From Pseudoalteromonas luteoviolacea S2607 (GTDB lineage: Bacteria > Pseudomonadota > Gammaproteobacteria > Enterobacterales > Alteromonadaceae): a stretch of 64,000 nt of DNA. Positions within the stretch are counted from its first letter, which is position 1. The number at the start of each line of letters is the position of its first letter. The stretch spans positions 62,001-126,000 of the forward strand of contig NZ_AUXV01000008.1 in assembly GCF_001625575.1 (NCBI RefSeq), in the 5' to 3' direction. Positions 27,901 through 36,545 of the stretch are shown here, piece by piece. The translations under genes and the position numbers were made by a program. The notes under the pieces are model-generated. The model searched no databases and was not told the origin of the DNA. It was given only the letters and a program-made list of their open reading frames with translations.

Positions 27901-28727
27901 CTCAGTTCACTTATGAACAAAATATAGCGCTACACGAAGCTCCGGAGTTAGACATAAAAGTAACACAACAGAATATGAACTTTACGTTTAATATCGCGCA
28001 AGACATTCCTGACGGGTATGACGTCGTGTTGATAATTGACGGTGTCGAATATCAATATGAAGCACTCGGAACGATGATTAATTTGCCTGAAAAACCATCC
28101 CAAGTGAGCTTCGTTGTTAAGAGAAATGGCGTTGTGATTAAGCAAGCCCCTTTGCTGTTGGACTATATTGAAAACCCACAGCTGGCTTTATCTTGCTCGA
28201 TTGAAGGGAATACTTGCCTATTTACCGCAGAACATGAAGATGTGGGACAAAACTTAAAGTATAATTGGGTATTTGGCGACGGGGCGACTGCTTCAACTGA
28301 GACGCCAACTGTTTCGCATACGTACGATAGCTCAGGCACCTATATTGCAAGTTTAACGCTAATAGTGAATGAAAGTGCAGAGTTTACGGTGAGCAAGGAG
28401 CTGATAATAAATAATCCAACTTCTAATATTGAAGTAAGCTCGAGCCAACACAATCGGACGATACAATTGCAAGCTACAGGCGAAATCGCATCAGATATAA
28501 GCTTCGTTTGGTCTATTGGCTCTGAAAGGCTAGCGGGGAAAGTCGTAAATTATGATATTGCGGAACTAGGGGGGGAGTACAATGTCCAGCTGCAAATCAT
28601 GAAAAACGGCAGTATCGTGAGAGAGATAAATCAAGTGATAATAGGGTACCCAGACATAGGTTTAGACTTTGTTTGGAAGTTACAAAAACCAAATACGTTG
28701 AATTTCGAATTTTCTGTGTCTAAGTGA
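24969..28727 (+). CDS. M4 (thermolysin-family) metalloprotease with propeptide and PKD domains
   Basis: The product is 1252 residues, GTG start with AAGGA upstream. A signal peptide (residues 1-19, FACFSAASS) is followed by a propeptide of about 180 residues with an FTP-like part (HYALYWRGIKVQDSDLVIRVD) and a PepSY-like part (LTPIYKLELID). The protease domain has HEIGH (His409, Glu410, His413), Glu445 in LHESFAD and His528 in GSHQRAG. Beta-sandwich modules follow, with a canonical PKD domain at about 1095-1180 (YNWVFGDGATAS). It is a paralogue of the 1035-residue protein across protease and downstream modules. It has its own 241-base upstream region and a terminator. Likely secreted by the type II pathway. 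Confidence 0.88.
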   Translation: MRILGSVVALFACFSAASSQSSNQFQNEINHILPAGVSNSGALNNSSVFNYKQTKSVQISEGERLEHYALYWRGIKVQDSDLVIRVDHLGRKLISGSVLGDNDLRPSLLNHKSISKAYPHDFDNLSAEIVKSYALENAKIRNIKQYISKNKLGNLTPIYKLELIDNKKQRRLITLDAASLKVIEDINATASFLSPHTESYYAVATTTGNYKVGFNCHQSPNMASEKCQNTTLPNEHPLAQLYYPIAPTISNLYFRTEQEGAFSEFAGYPMVIKLDNGQCVYSNHLVETYYGSSATPHSYDCSTGVTESHGIEGDPYIYYLAKGAFKAVNDAHFYAGVTAQVLYGHFSELYPEQSERCPTEGSYCLNVIKQRADSGHISQSSWDGEFTNYASGFRGAPFPHGSSIDIVAHEIGHAILEWNTGNIISDVDNIGDQDGTRAQRSALHESFADITAIAVKDHYYRHLQPEPSDSNWLQTPIFAKLSEEGEYFWAIGWDARLRNAYSRFLKQPRRDGVSIDDYRDFESVTGSHQRAGAFNKLFYLIATSDGWSVERAYGLVIKAMTACFNETTGMLEASQCLIEVANVEDKQQISALAKRVGLIPQDSRATTLEVSIERLFEQVSYDISDARLTGDTVDKLVLRQGEETLFEWTPNAQGTWSDASKGEITLSEGDHELHWQAELNDGSTLESYRIASLIEQAVCKPENAAGSHINTLTVNGEVVQVTDGYGNVELVDAVYSQSPLKIQLPLDISQLQIKAYIDLDRNGYFDAEEITLPADITNEIVLPKAPFGELKQGPAIIRLVVAEQSSSSACSNEIGTQTVDVKFAYLDGEYVAPALSFTYEQYNRSINFEIPHQYSNAHSFRWLIDGQQFDTDNYNYTQQMLESTEVSLVLLRDGEEVNRFNKQVTVMDEPNFGIQCVQNGTTCQLSLSYDNQVAGATYTWEINGDTFERSDLSAFEYDFEGYGQHTITVLMSANNGAAQFTYEQNIALHEAPELDIKVTQQNMNFTFNIAQDIPDGYDVVLIIDGVEYQYEALGTMINLPEKPSQVSFVVKRNGVVIKQAPLLLDYIENPQLALSCSIEGNTCLFTAEHEDVGQNLKYNWVFGDGATASTETPTVSHTYDSSGTYIASLTLIVNESAEFTVSKELIINNPTSNIEVSSSQHNRTIQLQATGEIASDISFVWSIGSERLAGKVVNYDIAELGGEYNVQLQIMKNGSIVREINQVIIGYPDIGLDFVWKLQKPNTLNFEFSVSK

Positions 28728-28754
28728 AACGTAACTCGATTTTAACGCAATAAA

Positions 28755-28788
28755 ATGCCCGATATAGCGAATAACGCTAATCGGGCAT
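28755..28788. terminator. Convergent terminator between M4 protease and rlmA
   Basis: A two-step perfect inverted repeat: outer ATGCCCGAT / ATCGGGCAT and inner TAGCG / CGCTA around AATAA. It lies between two convergent genes. A-rich and T-rich flanks are short, so efficiency in either direction is uncertain. Confidence 0.75.
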
Positions 28789-28839
28789 GAATTGTTTAAC
28801 ACTCAAAGCTGTTTTAATCTAGTTTCTAGCGTAACTTTA

Positions 28840-29649
28840 TTAAGAATGTGCTTTGTTGAATTGGGTGACCAAGAATGACAGAGTGATTTCGTGATGGGTT
28901 TTGCTTGATAATGCTTCAAAGTGAGACTCCTTAAACTTCCAAGCAAAAGGCGTCATTTTAATCAAATTAAATATGACATCAGTCGAAACTGAATGCACTT
29001 CTTGGAACAATGTCTGTTCCGTTTCAATAAATCCTTCTGGACAATCTGGTGATTCGTGTAAACGCACATCATCATATATATGTTGTTTTAGTTCATATAG
29101 GTGATGAGGGCCTGGACTTACTATTATCAATGTCCCTGCTGGTGACAAAAGCCTTGCAGATTCTTTGTCAAAAACAGGGGCAAAGATGCTCAACACAACA
29201 TCGGCCAAAGCGTCTTTAAACGGCGCATCTTTACTGGAAGCAACACTAAAGTTAGGGTTATCATAGCGTTTGGCAGCGTATTTTATCGCTGGTTTGCTGA
29301 TGTCTAATCCATAAATTGATGCTTTTCCATTGAGCTCATTAGCGATTGCTTGCGTATAAAACCCTTCTCCACATCCCAAATCAATGACTGTTTTTGGCTG
29401 TTTACTTGCGACGAGTTTAGCTAATGACTGTTGTAAAAACTGATAGTGAGGAGTGGCAAAGAAAGCACGCCTTGCTTGCACCATGTCTAAGTTGTCTCCG
29501 GGCTGCTTTGAGCGCTTAAATTGCACCGGAAGTAGGTTTATATAACCTTCTTTTGCAAAGTCGAACTGATGACGGTTAGTACACCCTAAACTGTTGCCTG
29601 TTGGGACAAGTGGCTCAGAGCATATTGGACAACGGTATTCTACAGTCAT
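28840..29649 (-). CDS. rlmA: 23S rRNA (guanine-745-N1)-methyltransferase
   Basis: The product is 269 residues, the same length as E. coli RlmA. The N-terminal zinc finger reads CPICSEPL ... GCTNRHQFD (Cys-x2-Cys then Cys-x3-His). A KEGYINLLPVQ segment is characteristic of the family. The Rossmann methyltransferase core begins at VIDLGCGEGFY (motif I), with VLSIFAPV (motif IV region) downstream. It methylates G745 in helix 35 of 23S rRNA using S-adenosylmethionine. The start overlaps the stop of the upstream permease gene by four bases (ATGA). Confidence 0.93.
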   Translation of the reverse strand: MTVEYRCPICSEPLVPTGNSLGCTNRHQFDFAKEGYINLLPVQFKRSKQPGDNLDMVQARRAFFATPHYQFLQQSLAKLVASKQPKTVIDLGCGEGFYTQAIANELNGKASIYGLDISKPAIKYAAKRYDNPNFSVASSKDAPFKDALADVVLSIFAPVFDKESARLLSPAGTLIIVSPGPHHLYELKQHIYDDVRLHESPDCPEGFIETEQTLFQEVHSVSTDVIFNLIKMTPFAWKFKESHFEALSSKTHHEITLSFLVTQFNKAHS

Positions 29650-30269
29650 CTATCTAGGTATTCCTTATCGTAAAAGGTTCGCACCCATTGGGGGCGATAA
29701 GTGATCAAGAGTGTCACAGCCATACCATTTAGCATAGCCTCTGGAAACCACATGATCACGGCATAAAACATATAATTGCTCGTCAATACGTACCAGTCGT
29801 ACAGGCCAATAGACCAGTAATATGCTGCTGATAGAATAATTTTAATTGCAGCAACTAAGCCTGCTGAAATAAACGCACAAACAAAAATATAAATAAAAAA
29901 ATGTCGAGGTAAATAGTGATAGCACAATACAAACAATGCATAGCTTAGATAAACGGGTAGGATCCCGTTTAGTAACCAAAAGGAAAAAAAGCTTACCTCA
30001 AAGGATGCAAAAAAATAGCAAAGTATTGCGGCCAGCAATGTACTCAATAAGGACAACCGCCAGCCAAGCACTAAAGTTACCGTCGTTACGGCCAATATAT
30101 GGATGTTCAAATTAGGTAAAATGCCAGCTTTTATCTGCCATAATAACGCCATCACAAGAGCGCAACTGAGAACACCAATTTGTCTTTGTGGGGTCTTTAT
30201 TAGCGTTTCGTACTGTTGTTTGTCCAAACTGAGTACGAATGCAAGTAAAGCAAACACAAATGTTGTCAT
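29646..30269 (-). CDS. Energy-coupling-factor-type ABC transporter permease (CbiM-like)
   Basis: The product is a 207-residue integral membrane protein with about six hydrophobic segments. The region NLNIHILAVTTVTLVLGWRLSLL and the closing WFPEAMLNGMAVTLLITYRPQWV match the divergent CbiM-like permeases found alone in gammaproteobacteria. CbiM subunits bind Co or Ni, but the metal-binding MHI N-terminus is not evident here, and no ECF ATPase or T component is adjacent. Substrate is therefore unassigned. It forms a two-gene unit with rlmA (ATGA overlap). Confidence 0.65.
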   Translation of the reverse strand: MTTFVFALLAFVLSLDKQQYETLIKTPQRQIGVLSCALVMALLWQIKAGILPNLNIHILAVTTVTLVLGWRLSLLSTLLAAILCYFFASFEVSFFSFWLLNGILPVYLSYALFVLCYHYLPRHFFIYIFVCAFISAGLVAAIKIILSAAYYWSIGLYDWYVLTSNYMFYAVIMWFPEAMLNGMAVTLLITYRPQWVRTFYDKEYLDR

Positions 30270-30308
30270 GCGTTAACATCCAAATGTATGTGAAGTAATA
30301 ATTAACCG

Positions 30309-31118
30309 TTAGATTTCAAAAGTCGCCCAGATTGGAGCATGATCAGAAGGCTTTTCGATTCCTCTCAACTCGTAATCGATATCGCTTTCTTGACATGTTT
30401 TCATGAGATTTTCAGTGGCTAAAACGACGTCAATTCTCAAGCCTCGATTGTCATTAAAGCCTTTTGAGCGATAGTCAAACCACGAAAACTTATCTTCTAC
30501 TTCTGGCGTAAGCTCTCTAAACGTATCTTTGAAACCCCAGTCCATCAGGGTTTTTAGCCACTCTCTTTCCTCTGGCTGGAAAGAACATTTACCTGTCTTT
30601 AACCAGCGTTTGCGATTTGCTTCACCGATACCAATATCGCTATCAGTTGGTGAAATATTGATATCCCCCATCACAATAAGGTTACTATCTGGTTTTTCAT
30701 AAGTATTGAGGTGGGTCATTAAATCTTTATAAAACTGACGCTTGTACGGGAATTTGGTTTCATGACTAATATTGTCTCCCTGTGGGAAGTAGCCATTCAT
30801 TACCGTAACGTCATTACCATTTGGGCTCTCAAACGTTCCCGTGATCATACGTCTCTGGGCTTCATCTGTATCAGTTGTAAAACCTTTTTGAATGGATTTA
30901 GCAGGCGCCTTTGATAACAAAGCAACACCGTAATGTGCCTTTTGCCCATGAAAATAAACGTGATAGCCCATTGCTTCTACGTCCTCTACGGGAAACGCTT
31001 CGTCATGTACCTTAATTTCTTGTAGGCCAATCACATCTGGCTGATGTTTATCTATGATGGCTTGTAATTGGTGTAGGCGGGCGCGAAGGCCGTTGATATT
31101 GAATGAGATAACTTTCAT
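30309..31118 (-). CDS. xthA: Exodeoxyribonuclease III
   Basis: The product is 269 residues (E. coli XthA 268). It is an endonuclease/exonuclease/phosphatase-fold AP endonuclease of base-excision repair. Motifs are [12 protein letters not shown] at the N-terminus (Asn ligand), [10 protein letters not shown] (metal-binding Glu), [24 protein letters not shown] (catalytic Asp/Asn) and the C-terminal [10 protein letters not shown] (catalytic His). Own promoter region upstream; no operon partner beyond a possible read-through into the permease gene 39 bases downstream. Confidence 0.95.
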   Translation of the reverse strand: MKVISFNINGLRARLHQLQAIIDKHQPDVIGLQEIKVHDEAFPVEDVEAMGYHVYFHGQKAHYGVALLSKAPAKSIQKGFTTDTDEAQRRMITGTFESPNGNDVTVMNGYFPQGDNISHETKFPYKRQFYKDLMTHLNTYEKPDSNLIVMGDINISPTDSDIGIGEANRKRWLKTGKCSFQPEEREWLKTLMDWGFKDTFRELTPEVEDKFSWFDYRSKGFNDNRGLRIDVVLATENLMKTCQESDIDYELRGIEKPSDHAPIWATFEI

Positions 31119-31300
31119 ATTTTAATTTTAGAGAGTGAATAATGTGGGAGTGTATCATTATGTCCGTCTTATAGGGGAAAAAAGTATGTTTCCTGATACG
31201 AAGATTTGTTAATTAAGGAGAAAAATTTAGCAGGTTTGAAGCATGAGTTTATAGGTATGTAAATAGCTCATTAAATGTTCAAAAAAGTTTATATTTGCCA

Positions 31301-31328
31301 TTTACAAGGATTAAGTTGGCTATATAAT
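31301..31328 (+). promoter_or_regulatory. Sigma70 promoter of the DUF3718 protein gene
   Basis: TTTACA (-35, 5 of 6 consensus) and TATAAT (-10, 6 of 6) are separated by 16 bases, 31 bases before the start codon. This predicts a short leader and strong constitutive expression. Confidence 0.75.
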
Positions 31329-31358
31329 GCGCACCAATTCGTTCTTTCGAGGTAAATT

Positions 31359-31802
31359 ATGTTTAAGTCTCTCTCAATTGCTACTCTTATTACTATCGCT
31401 TCAACTTCTGCATTTGCTGGCGGTAGCCAGAACTTTGTAGCAAGCGACGCGTCTACAATTTCCAAGGTATGTGAGATTGCTGCAAACCAAGGTCTAAGCG
31501 CAGCGCGCAAGTTTGGTGCGCAACAAGGTGTGTTCGTTTCTCGCTTTTCTCCATCAGTAGAGTGCAATGGTGAAGATATTCGTACATTCGCGAAAGCTCA
31601 TCAACGTGTGCAAAATAGTCAACAATCAGTTAAAGCTAAGTTGGTTGCTGAAAACACATCTAGAGCAACTGAGCTATGCATGAAGGCAGCTAAAGAAGGT
31701 GTTGCGAGTTTGCACAAATACCGCAGCCAAGCTAGAAACTTAAAGTGTAATAATTTACCAGTAAAACAATTTGTTAAAGAAGTTAAAAATACTGCTATCT
31801 AA
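31359..31802 (+). CDS. Exported DUF3718-type protein with duplicated module
   Basis: The product is 147 residues. A clean signal peptide (residues 1-20, TSAFA-GGS) is followed by two copies of a small cysteine-pair module. Copy 1 is VCEIAANQG ... VECNGEDIRTFA (about 37-92) and copy 2 is LCMKAAKEG ... LKCNNLPVKQFV (about 107-142). In each, one Cys starts the first helix and the second precedes Asn, as in DUF3718 proteins of Vibrio and Shewanella. A periplasmic location with one disulfide per module is likely. Function is unknown. It has a strong promoter and its own terminator. Confidence 0.75.
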   Translation: MFKSLSIATLITIASTSAFAGGSQNFVASDASTISKVCEIAANQGLSAARKFGAQQGVFVSRFSPSVECNGEDIRTFAKAHQRVQNSQQSVKAKLVAENTSRATELCMKAAKEGVASLHKYRSQARNLKCNNLPVKQFVKEVKNTAI

Positions 31803-31816
31803 CAAGTTTACAAATG

Positions 31817-31849
31817 AAAAAAGCCCAGCTATTTAGCTGGGTTTTTTTT
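31817..31849 (+). terminator. Terminator of the DUF3718 gene
   Basis: The stem AAGCCCAGCT / AGCTGGGTTT with loop ATTT is followed by eight Ts. Textbook rho-independent site 15 bases after the stop. Confidence 0.93.
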
Positions 31850-32024
31850 GCTCAAATTCCGTAAAAGCCGCTATTCCTATGTCCTCCAGACCAAAGTTGT
31901 TGAAAATACAAACGCAGTAATTGATTAAATGTAAATTCTTTAAGGGTTTTTGTTGTTTTTATTGTTTTTTTAGTGTGTTATAAAAGTTAAAAAGATGTTT
32001 TATACACTACGGAGAATAAAGATA

Positions 32025-34691
32025 ATGAAAAAGGGGATTACGCTAATAGCATCTTCAGTGGGTTTTGCATTGCTTGGGGGAGCAAGTGTAGCAAATGCGA
32101 ATGAATCTGAGGTTGAACGTATTGAAGTGACTGGGTCACATATCAAGCGATCAGATTTAGAAGGACCATCACCTATACAGACTATTTCGGCAGGTGATCT
32201 TGCCGCTACGGGTTCTACAGATCTAATTGGTGCGCTGCAAAAACTACCAGTAGCAGGTGCTGGGACGTTTAGTACACAGGGTAACTCAAGTGACGATACC
32301 GCTAATGGTGGTTCAAGTGTTGCGCTACGCGGCTTAGGAGCTTCTTCCACTCTGGTTTTGATAAATGGTCGTCGTGTCGCAGTAAGTCCATTTGCAAAAG
32401 ATATTGAAACCTCGTTCGTTGACTTAAACACAATTCCTGTTTCTTCAGTAAAGAGAATCGATGTTTTAAAAGATGGTGCGTCAGCGACTTATGGTTCGGA
32501 CGCGGTTGCAGGTGTAATTAATATTATCCTGCGCGATGACATCGATGGCTTTGAAGTTGCGGGTAAAATTTCCGACACTGCGGATGGTGGCGCTGAAGAA
32601 GAAAACTTCACGTTACTTTGGGGAAGCTCAACAGATAAAGGGCATCACAATTTTTCAATAGATTATTTCAAGCGTGGAGATGTATTTTATGCGGACCGCG
32701 ACTACGCCTCTACAGCCGACCAAAGGTTCAGAGGTGGTAATAACGCGCTAAGTTCTTCTGGATTTCCTGGCAGTATTGAAGTGGTAAGAAGCCAACTTAC
32801 AGATGCACAATGGGAAGCCTTACCGGTGACGCGTGTTGAAGATGATGGTACTAAAGTTAGACAAACCATTTTTGCAGACGTTTGGGGCAACGATAAATGC
32901 CCGGAAAATATGATCATCGGTGATATTTGTCGATACGATTATGCACCCCATATGACTCTCATTCCTTCCACTGAGCGTATTAGCTTTAACTACAATGGCG
33001 TTCAAGAAATTATGGATGGAGTAGAGGGGTTCGCGGAGTTTTCTGCGCAACATACTTCTACTTTCATTCAGGGGGCGGCTAGCCCAAGCTTTACAGAGCT
33101 AACCATGGCTGGCGATAATCCTAATCATCCACTTGCTGCATTGCCCGACCATTTCTTACATGGCGTAGATATTTCAATGCGTCGTCGTACGGTTGATATT
33201 GGTAATCGTAAAAAGGATGTGGACTCAGAATACTACCGAGCGGTTATGGGTATGCGCGGCGAGTTCAAGGAGTGGGATTGGGAGTTTGCCTATTCAGCGA
33301 TTCGTTCAAGTGCAGTTGAAAAAGGCTTCGATGGCTTCCCAAATAAATTAAGAGCTCAAGCGGCAATTGACAGTGGAGAGTGGAACCCATTTGAACCTAG
33401 TCAAAACAGTCAAGCAGCACTCGATAAAATAGAGACAACCACCACGCGTTACGGCGCGTCTACCATGCAGTCATTCGATGCGACAATTTCGGGCGAGCTA
33501 TTTGAATTCGGTGATGGTTATGTTGCTGCTGCATTTGGTTTAGAACACCGCTATGAAAAAATTGAAGACAATCCTGATAGCCAGTATTTAAACAACGAAA
33601 TTTTTGGAACAGAAGCGACGCAAGCAAATGGTGATAGAGATAATACAGCACTATTTGCTGAATTTATTGTGCCAGCTACTGAAGACTTGGAACTACAGCT
33701 AGCGTTAAGGTATGAGGATTACAGCGACTTTGGTAATACGACTGATCCAAAAGTTGCTTTCCGCTGGACGCCGCTCGAAGAAATTGTTGTGCGAGGTTCA
33801 TGGGGCACGGCATTCAGAGCCCCTTCTCTCGTTCAACTCCACCTTGGTAGAACTGATGAATCGCCAAGCGTAATCGATAGAGATCGTTGTGTCATTACTA
33901 AAGACCCACTGGACTGTGAGCCTTTCGAATATACGGCACAAGTGGCTGGTAACAAAAATCTGCAACCGGAAGAGTCAACAAACTATAACCTTGGGGTTAT
34001 TTGGCAGGCTACGGACGACTTTAGTGTAGGCGTTGATTACTGGAACTATGATCAAGACAACCTAATTAAGAAAATTGGCGCACAAGATATCGTAGATTGT
34101 TGTGGTGATGATCCAAACTTGGTAATAAGAGAAGCGAGTACTGGAAGCACACCAGGGCGAATTCGCCAAATCAACGACACATTCGTCAACATTGGTGGCC
34201 GCAAAACGGATGGTATTGACCTTGATCTGGAGTACAGGCTCGAAACGCAAGGTTTGGGTGAGTTCAAGTTTGGTTATAACGTAACCTATGTCTTGAACTT
34301 TGATGAAGAGCTAATTCGAACAGATGAAAGTGGCAATTCTGTATCAGTTATCATAGATGAGAACGGTGAGTATCAGCACCCTGATCTACGATGGAATGCG
34401 CGTGTAGATTGGGCGCTTGATGATTGGATTGCCAACTTCAGCGTGAATTACATTAATTCATACAACGATTTGGCTGACAGCTCAGGAAACAAGTTTGAAA
34501 TAGACTCCTGGACTACAATCGATACTAGCGTGACATATGTTGGTTTTGACAAACTGACAGCAACGCTGGGTGCTTCTAATCTGACAAACGAAGAAGCGCC
34601 ATTTGCGCCTTCAGAGTCTATGGGTGTAGATAACAAGACGCATAGTATATTAGGTCGTCAAGTTTACGTTAAGTTTGCTTATAAATTTTAA
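32025..34691 (+). CDS. TonB-dependent outer-membrane receptor
   Basis: The product is 888 residues. The signal peptide covers about 1-25 (GGASVANA-NES). A TonB-box-like VERIEVTGSHIKR follows, then a plug domain to about 175 (PIQTISAGDL, STLVLINGRRVA, RIDVLKDGASATYGSDAVAGVINI). A 22-strand-type barrel continues to the C-terminal aromatic residue (VYVKFAYKF). The subfamily with GSHIKRSDLEGPSP is common in Alteromonadales and Caulobacterales and takes up varied substrates; nothing here fixes the ligand. The start is ATG 32025 with GGAG ten bases upstream. An in-frame ATG 30 bases earlier lacks a ribosome site. No transporter or regulator neighbours. Confidence 0.92.
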   Translation: MKKGITLIASSVGFALLGGASVANANESEVERIEVTGSHIKRSDLEGPSPIQTISAGDLAATGSTDLIGALQKLPVAGAGTFSTQGNSSDDTANGGSSVALRGLGASSTLVLINGRRVAVSPFAKDIETSFVDLNTIPVSSVKRIDVLKDGASATYGSDAVAGVINIILRDDIDGFEVAGKISDTADGGAEEENFTLLWGSSTDKGHHNFSIDYFKRGDVFYADRDYASTADQRFRGGNNALSSSGFPGSIEVVRSQLTDAQWEALPVTRVEDDGTKVRQTIFADVWGNDKCPENMIIGDICRYDYAPHMTLIPSTERISFNYNGVQEIMDGVEGFAEFSAQHTSTFIQGAASPSFTELTMAGDNPNHPLAALPDHFLHGVDISMRRRTVDIGNRKKDVDSEYYRAVMGMRGEFKEWDWEFAYSAIRSSAVEKGFDGFPNKLRAQAAIDSGEWNPFEPSQNSQAALDKIETTTTRYGASTMQSFDATISGELFEFGDGYVAAAFGLEHRYEKIEDNPDSQYLNNEIFGTEATQANGDRDNTALFAEFIVPATEDLELQLALRYEDYSDFGNTTDPKVAFRWTPLEEIVVRGSWGTAFRAPSLVQLHLGRTDESPSVIDRDRCVITKDPLDCEPFEYTAQVAGNKNLQPEESTNYNLGVIWQATDDFSVGVDYWNYDQDNLIKKIGAQDIVDCCGDDPNLVIREASTGSTPGRIRQINDTFVNIGGRKTDGIDLDLEYRLETQGLGEFKFGYNVTYVLNFDEELIRTDESGNSVSVIIDENGEYQHPDLRWNARVDWALDDWIANFSVNYINSYNDLADSSGNKFEIDSWTTIDTSVTYVGFDKLTATLGASNLTNEEAPFAPSESMGVDNKTHSILGRQVYVKFAYKF

Positions 34692-34723
34692 ATAAACGCA
34701 GCTTTTCGAGCAGTTTTAAATCT

Positions 34724-34747
34724 AAAGGGCCCCATAGGGGCCTTTTT
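34724..34747 (+). terminator. Terminator of the TonB-dependent receptor gene
   Basis: The stem AAAGGGCCCC / GGGGCC with loop ATA is followed by TTTTT, 32 bases after the stop codon. Confidence 0.9.
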
Positions 34748-34873
34748 ACATGCAGCTCTGCAAATCTCGAGGTTTGCTCTTTCGGTCATATCAATTGTTC
34801 CTTTTTCAAAACCTTCAAATCCAGTAATTTGGGAACTAAGCTTGTTATTTGAGTTATCAACGAGTTCAGCTAA

Positions 34874-35140
34874 ATGAAAAGTTCAAGATTCATTGTGACA
34901 GGCGTAGTACAAGGCGTTGGCTTTCGTTATCACACTCGGCAACAAGCAACGAGATTAGGACTGTATGGATTTGCTAAAAACTTACCAGACAAAAGTGTCG
35001 AAGTTGTCGTGTATGGTGAGCAAGGTGACATTGACAAACTTGCCAGTTGGTTGCAGCAGGGTCCAGTGTTGGCAAGCGTTGAGCATGTAAAAGAGGTAAA
35101 TATTGGCCAAGAAATCTACTCTAGCTTTGAGATTTACTAA
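34874..35140 (+). CDS. Acylphosphatase
   Basis: The product is 88 residues, the normal length. The catalytic-site signature GVVQGVGFRYHTRQQATRLG carries the conserved Arg, and GFAKNLPDKSVEVVVYGEQGD carries the conserved Asn. A YccX-like enzyme that hydrolyses acyl phosphates. It stands alone between the receptor gene and gltA, which is convergent. Confidence 0.93.
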   Translation: MKSSRFIVTGVVQGVGFRYHTRQQATRLGLYGFAKNLPDKSVEVVVYGEQGDIDKLASWLQQGPVLASVEHVKEVNIGQEIYSSFEIY

Positions 35141-35216
35141 ATTTGGGAAAAATATTTCTACGGCTATCAATGTAAAGAAATGCGTACAAATTAACTTGGT
35201 GACTAAAAAAAAGCCG

Positions 35217-35247
35217 AAAAAAAAGGGCTCTTGAGCCCTTTTTTTGC
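35217..35247. terminator. Bidirectional terminator between acylphosphatase and gltA
   Basis: The stem GGGCTC / GAGCCC lies within an A-run on the left and a T-run on the right, and can serve both converging transcripts. Confidence 0.9.
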
Positions 35248-35258
35248 CAAAGCGATGA

Positions 35259-36545
35259 TTAACGTTCGCCTTGATCCTCATAGTCACGTGCTGTGTAGCC
35301 TGTGTATAGCTGACGTGGGCGACCAATTTTATGGCCTGCTTGAGACAGCATTTCGTTCCAGTGTGAAATCCAGCCAACTGTACGCGACATAGCAAAGATA
35401 ACTGTGAACATACTTGTAGGAATACCGATAGCTTTCAAGATGATACCTGAGTAGAAATCTACGTTAGGGTATAGTTTCTTTTCTACGAAGTAAGGGTCTT
35501 CTAGTGCAATTTGCTCTAGCTTCATTGCGACGTCTAGAAGTGGGTCTTGAATGTTCAGCTCTTCTAAAACTTCATGACAAGTCTGGCGCATTACTGTCGC
35601 ACGTGGATCGAAGTTTTTGTATACACGGTGACCAAAGCCCATTAGACGGAACGGGTCGTTCTTGTCTTTTGCTTTAGCTACGAATTCGTCGATACGGTCA
35701 ACCGAACCAATCTCTTCAAGCATGTTTAAACATGCTTCGTTTGCACCACCGTGCGCAGGGCCCCAAAGTGACGCAATACCAGCTGCGATACATGCATAAG
35801 GGTTTGCGCCAGAAGAGCCCGCTAAACGAACTGTAGACGTCGATGCGTTTTGCTCATGGTCAGCGTGAAGCATGAAAATACGATCCATTGCTTTTGCTAA
35901 AACAGGGCTTACTTTGTACTCTTCAGCTGGTACAGAGAACATCATATGTAGGAAGTTTTCTGCGTAGCTAAGGTCGTTGCGAGGATATACAAATGGTTGA
36001 CCTACGTTATATTTGTAAGCCATTGCTGCGATAGTTGGTAGCTTAGCAACTAGTTTAGTTGCGCAACGCATACGTTGTTCTGCATCTGAGATGTCTAAGT
36101 CATCGTGATAGAAAGATGATAGAGCACCAACTACACCACAAAGCATTGCCATTGGGTGAGAATCAACGCGGAAACCTTGGAAGAATGCAGCGATTTTCTC
36201 GTGCATCATCGTGTTGCGTGTGATTTCTTCAGAGAAGCTTGCAAGCTGCTCTTTGTTTGGTAGTTCACCGTTTAATAGTAGGTAGCAAAGTTCAATATAA
36301 TTTGAGTTTTCAGCCAATTGTTCGATTGGATAGCCACGGTGTAGAAGTACACCCTTGGCGCCATCAATGTAAGTAATAGATGATTCACAAGAGCCAGTCG
36401 ACATGAAACCAGGGTCGTATGTGAAGAAGCCGTGAGCACCTAACGTACGAACGTCGATAACGTCTTGGCCAGCTGTGCCAGAGTGGATCGGTAGTTCGAT
36501 TGGATCGTGCCCATCAATATGGACTGTGGCTTTCTTATCTGCCAT
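35259..36545 (-). CDS. gltA: Citrate synthase (type II, hexameric)
   Basis: The product is 428 residues (E. coli 427). It condenses oxaloacetate and acetyl-CoA. Motifs are [21 protein letters not shown], the catalytic [15 protein letters not shown] (His), [17 protein letters not shown] (His) and [15 protein letters not shown], and the catalytic Asp in FYSGI. A strong AGGAG ribosome site precedes the ATG. It is divergent from sdhCDAB across a 415-base regulatory gap, the classic enterobacterial arrangement. Codon use is that of a highly expressed gene. Confidence 0.97.
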   Translation of the reverse strand: MADKKATVHIDGHDPIELPIHSGTAGQDVIDVRTLGAHGFFTYDPGFMSTGSCESSITYIDGAKGVLLHRGYPIEQLAENSNYIELCYLLLNGELPNKEQLASFSEEITRNTMMHEKIAAFFQGFRVDSHPMAMLCGVVGALSSFYHDDLDISDAEQRMRCATKLVAKLPTIAAMAYKYNVGQPFVYPRNDLSYAENFLHMMFSVPAEEYKVSPVLAKAMDRIFMLHADHEQNASTSTVRLAGSSGANPYACIAAGIASLWGPAHGGANEACLNMLEEIGSVDRIDEFVAKAKDKNDPFRLMGFGHRVYKNFDPRATVMRQTCHEVLEELNIQDPLLDVAMKLEQIALEDPYFVEKKLYPNVDFYSGIILKAIGIPTSMFTVIFAMSRTVGWISHWNEMLSQAGHKIGRPRQLYTGYTARDYEDQGER

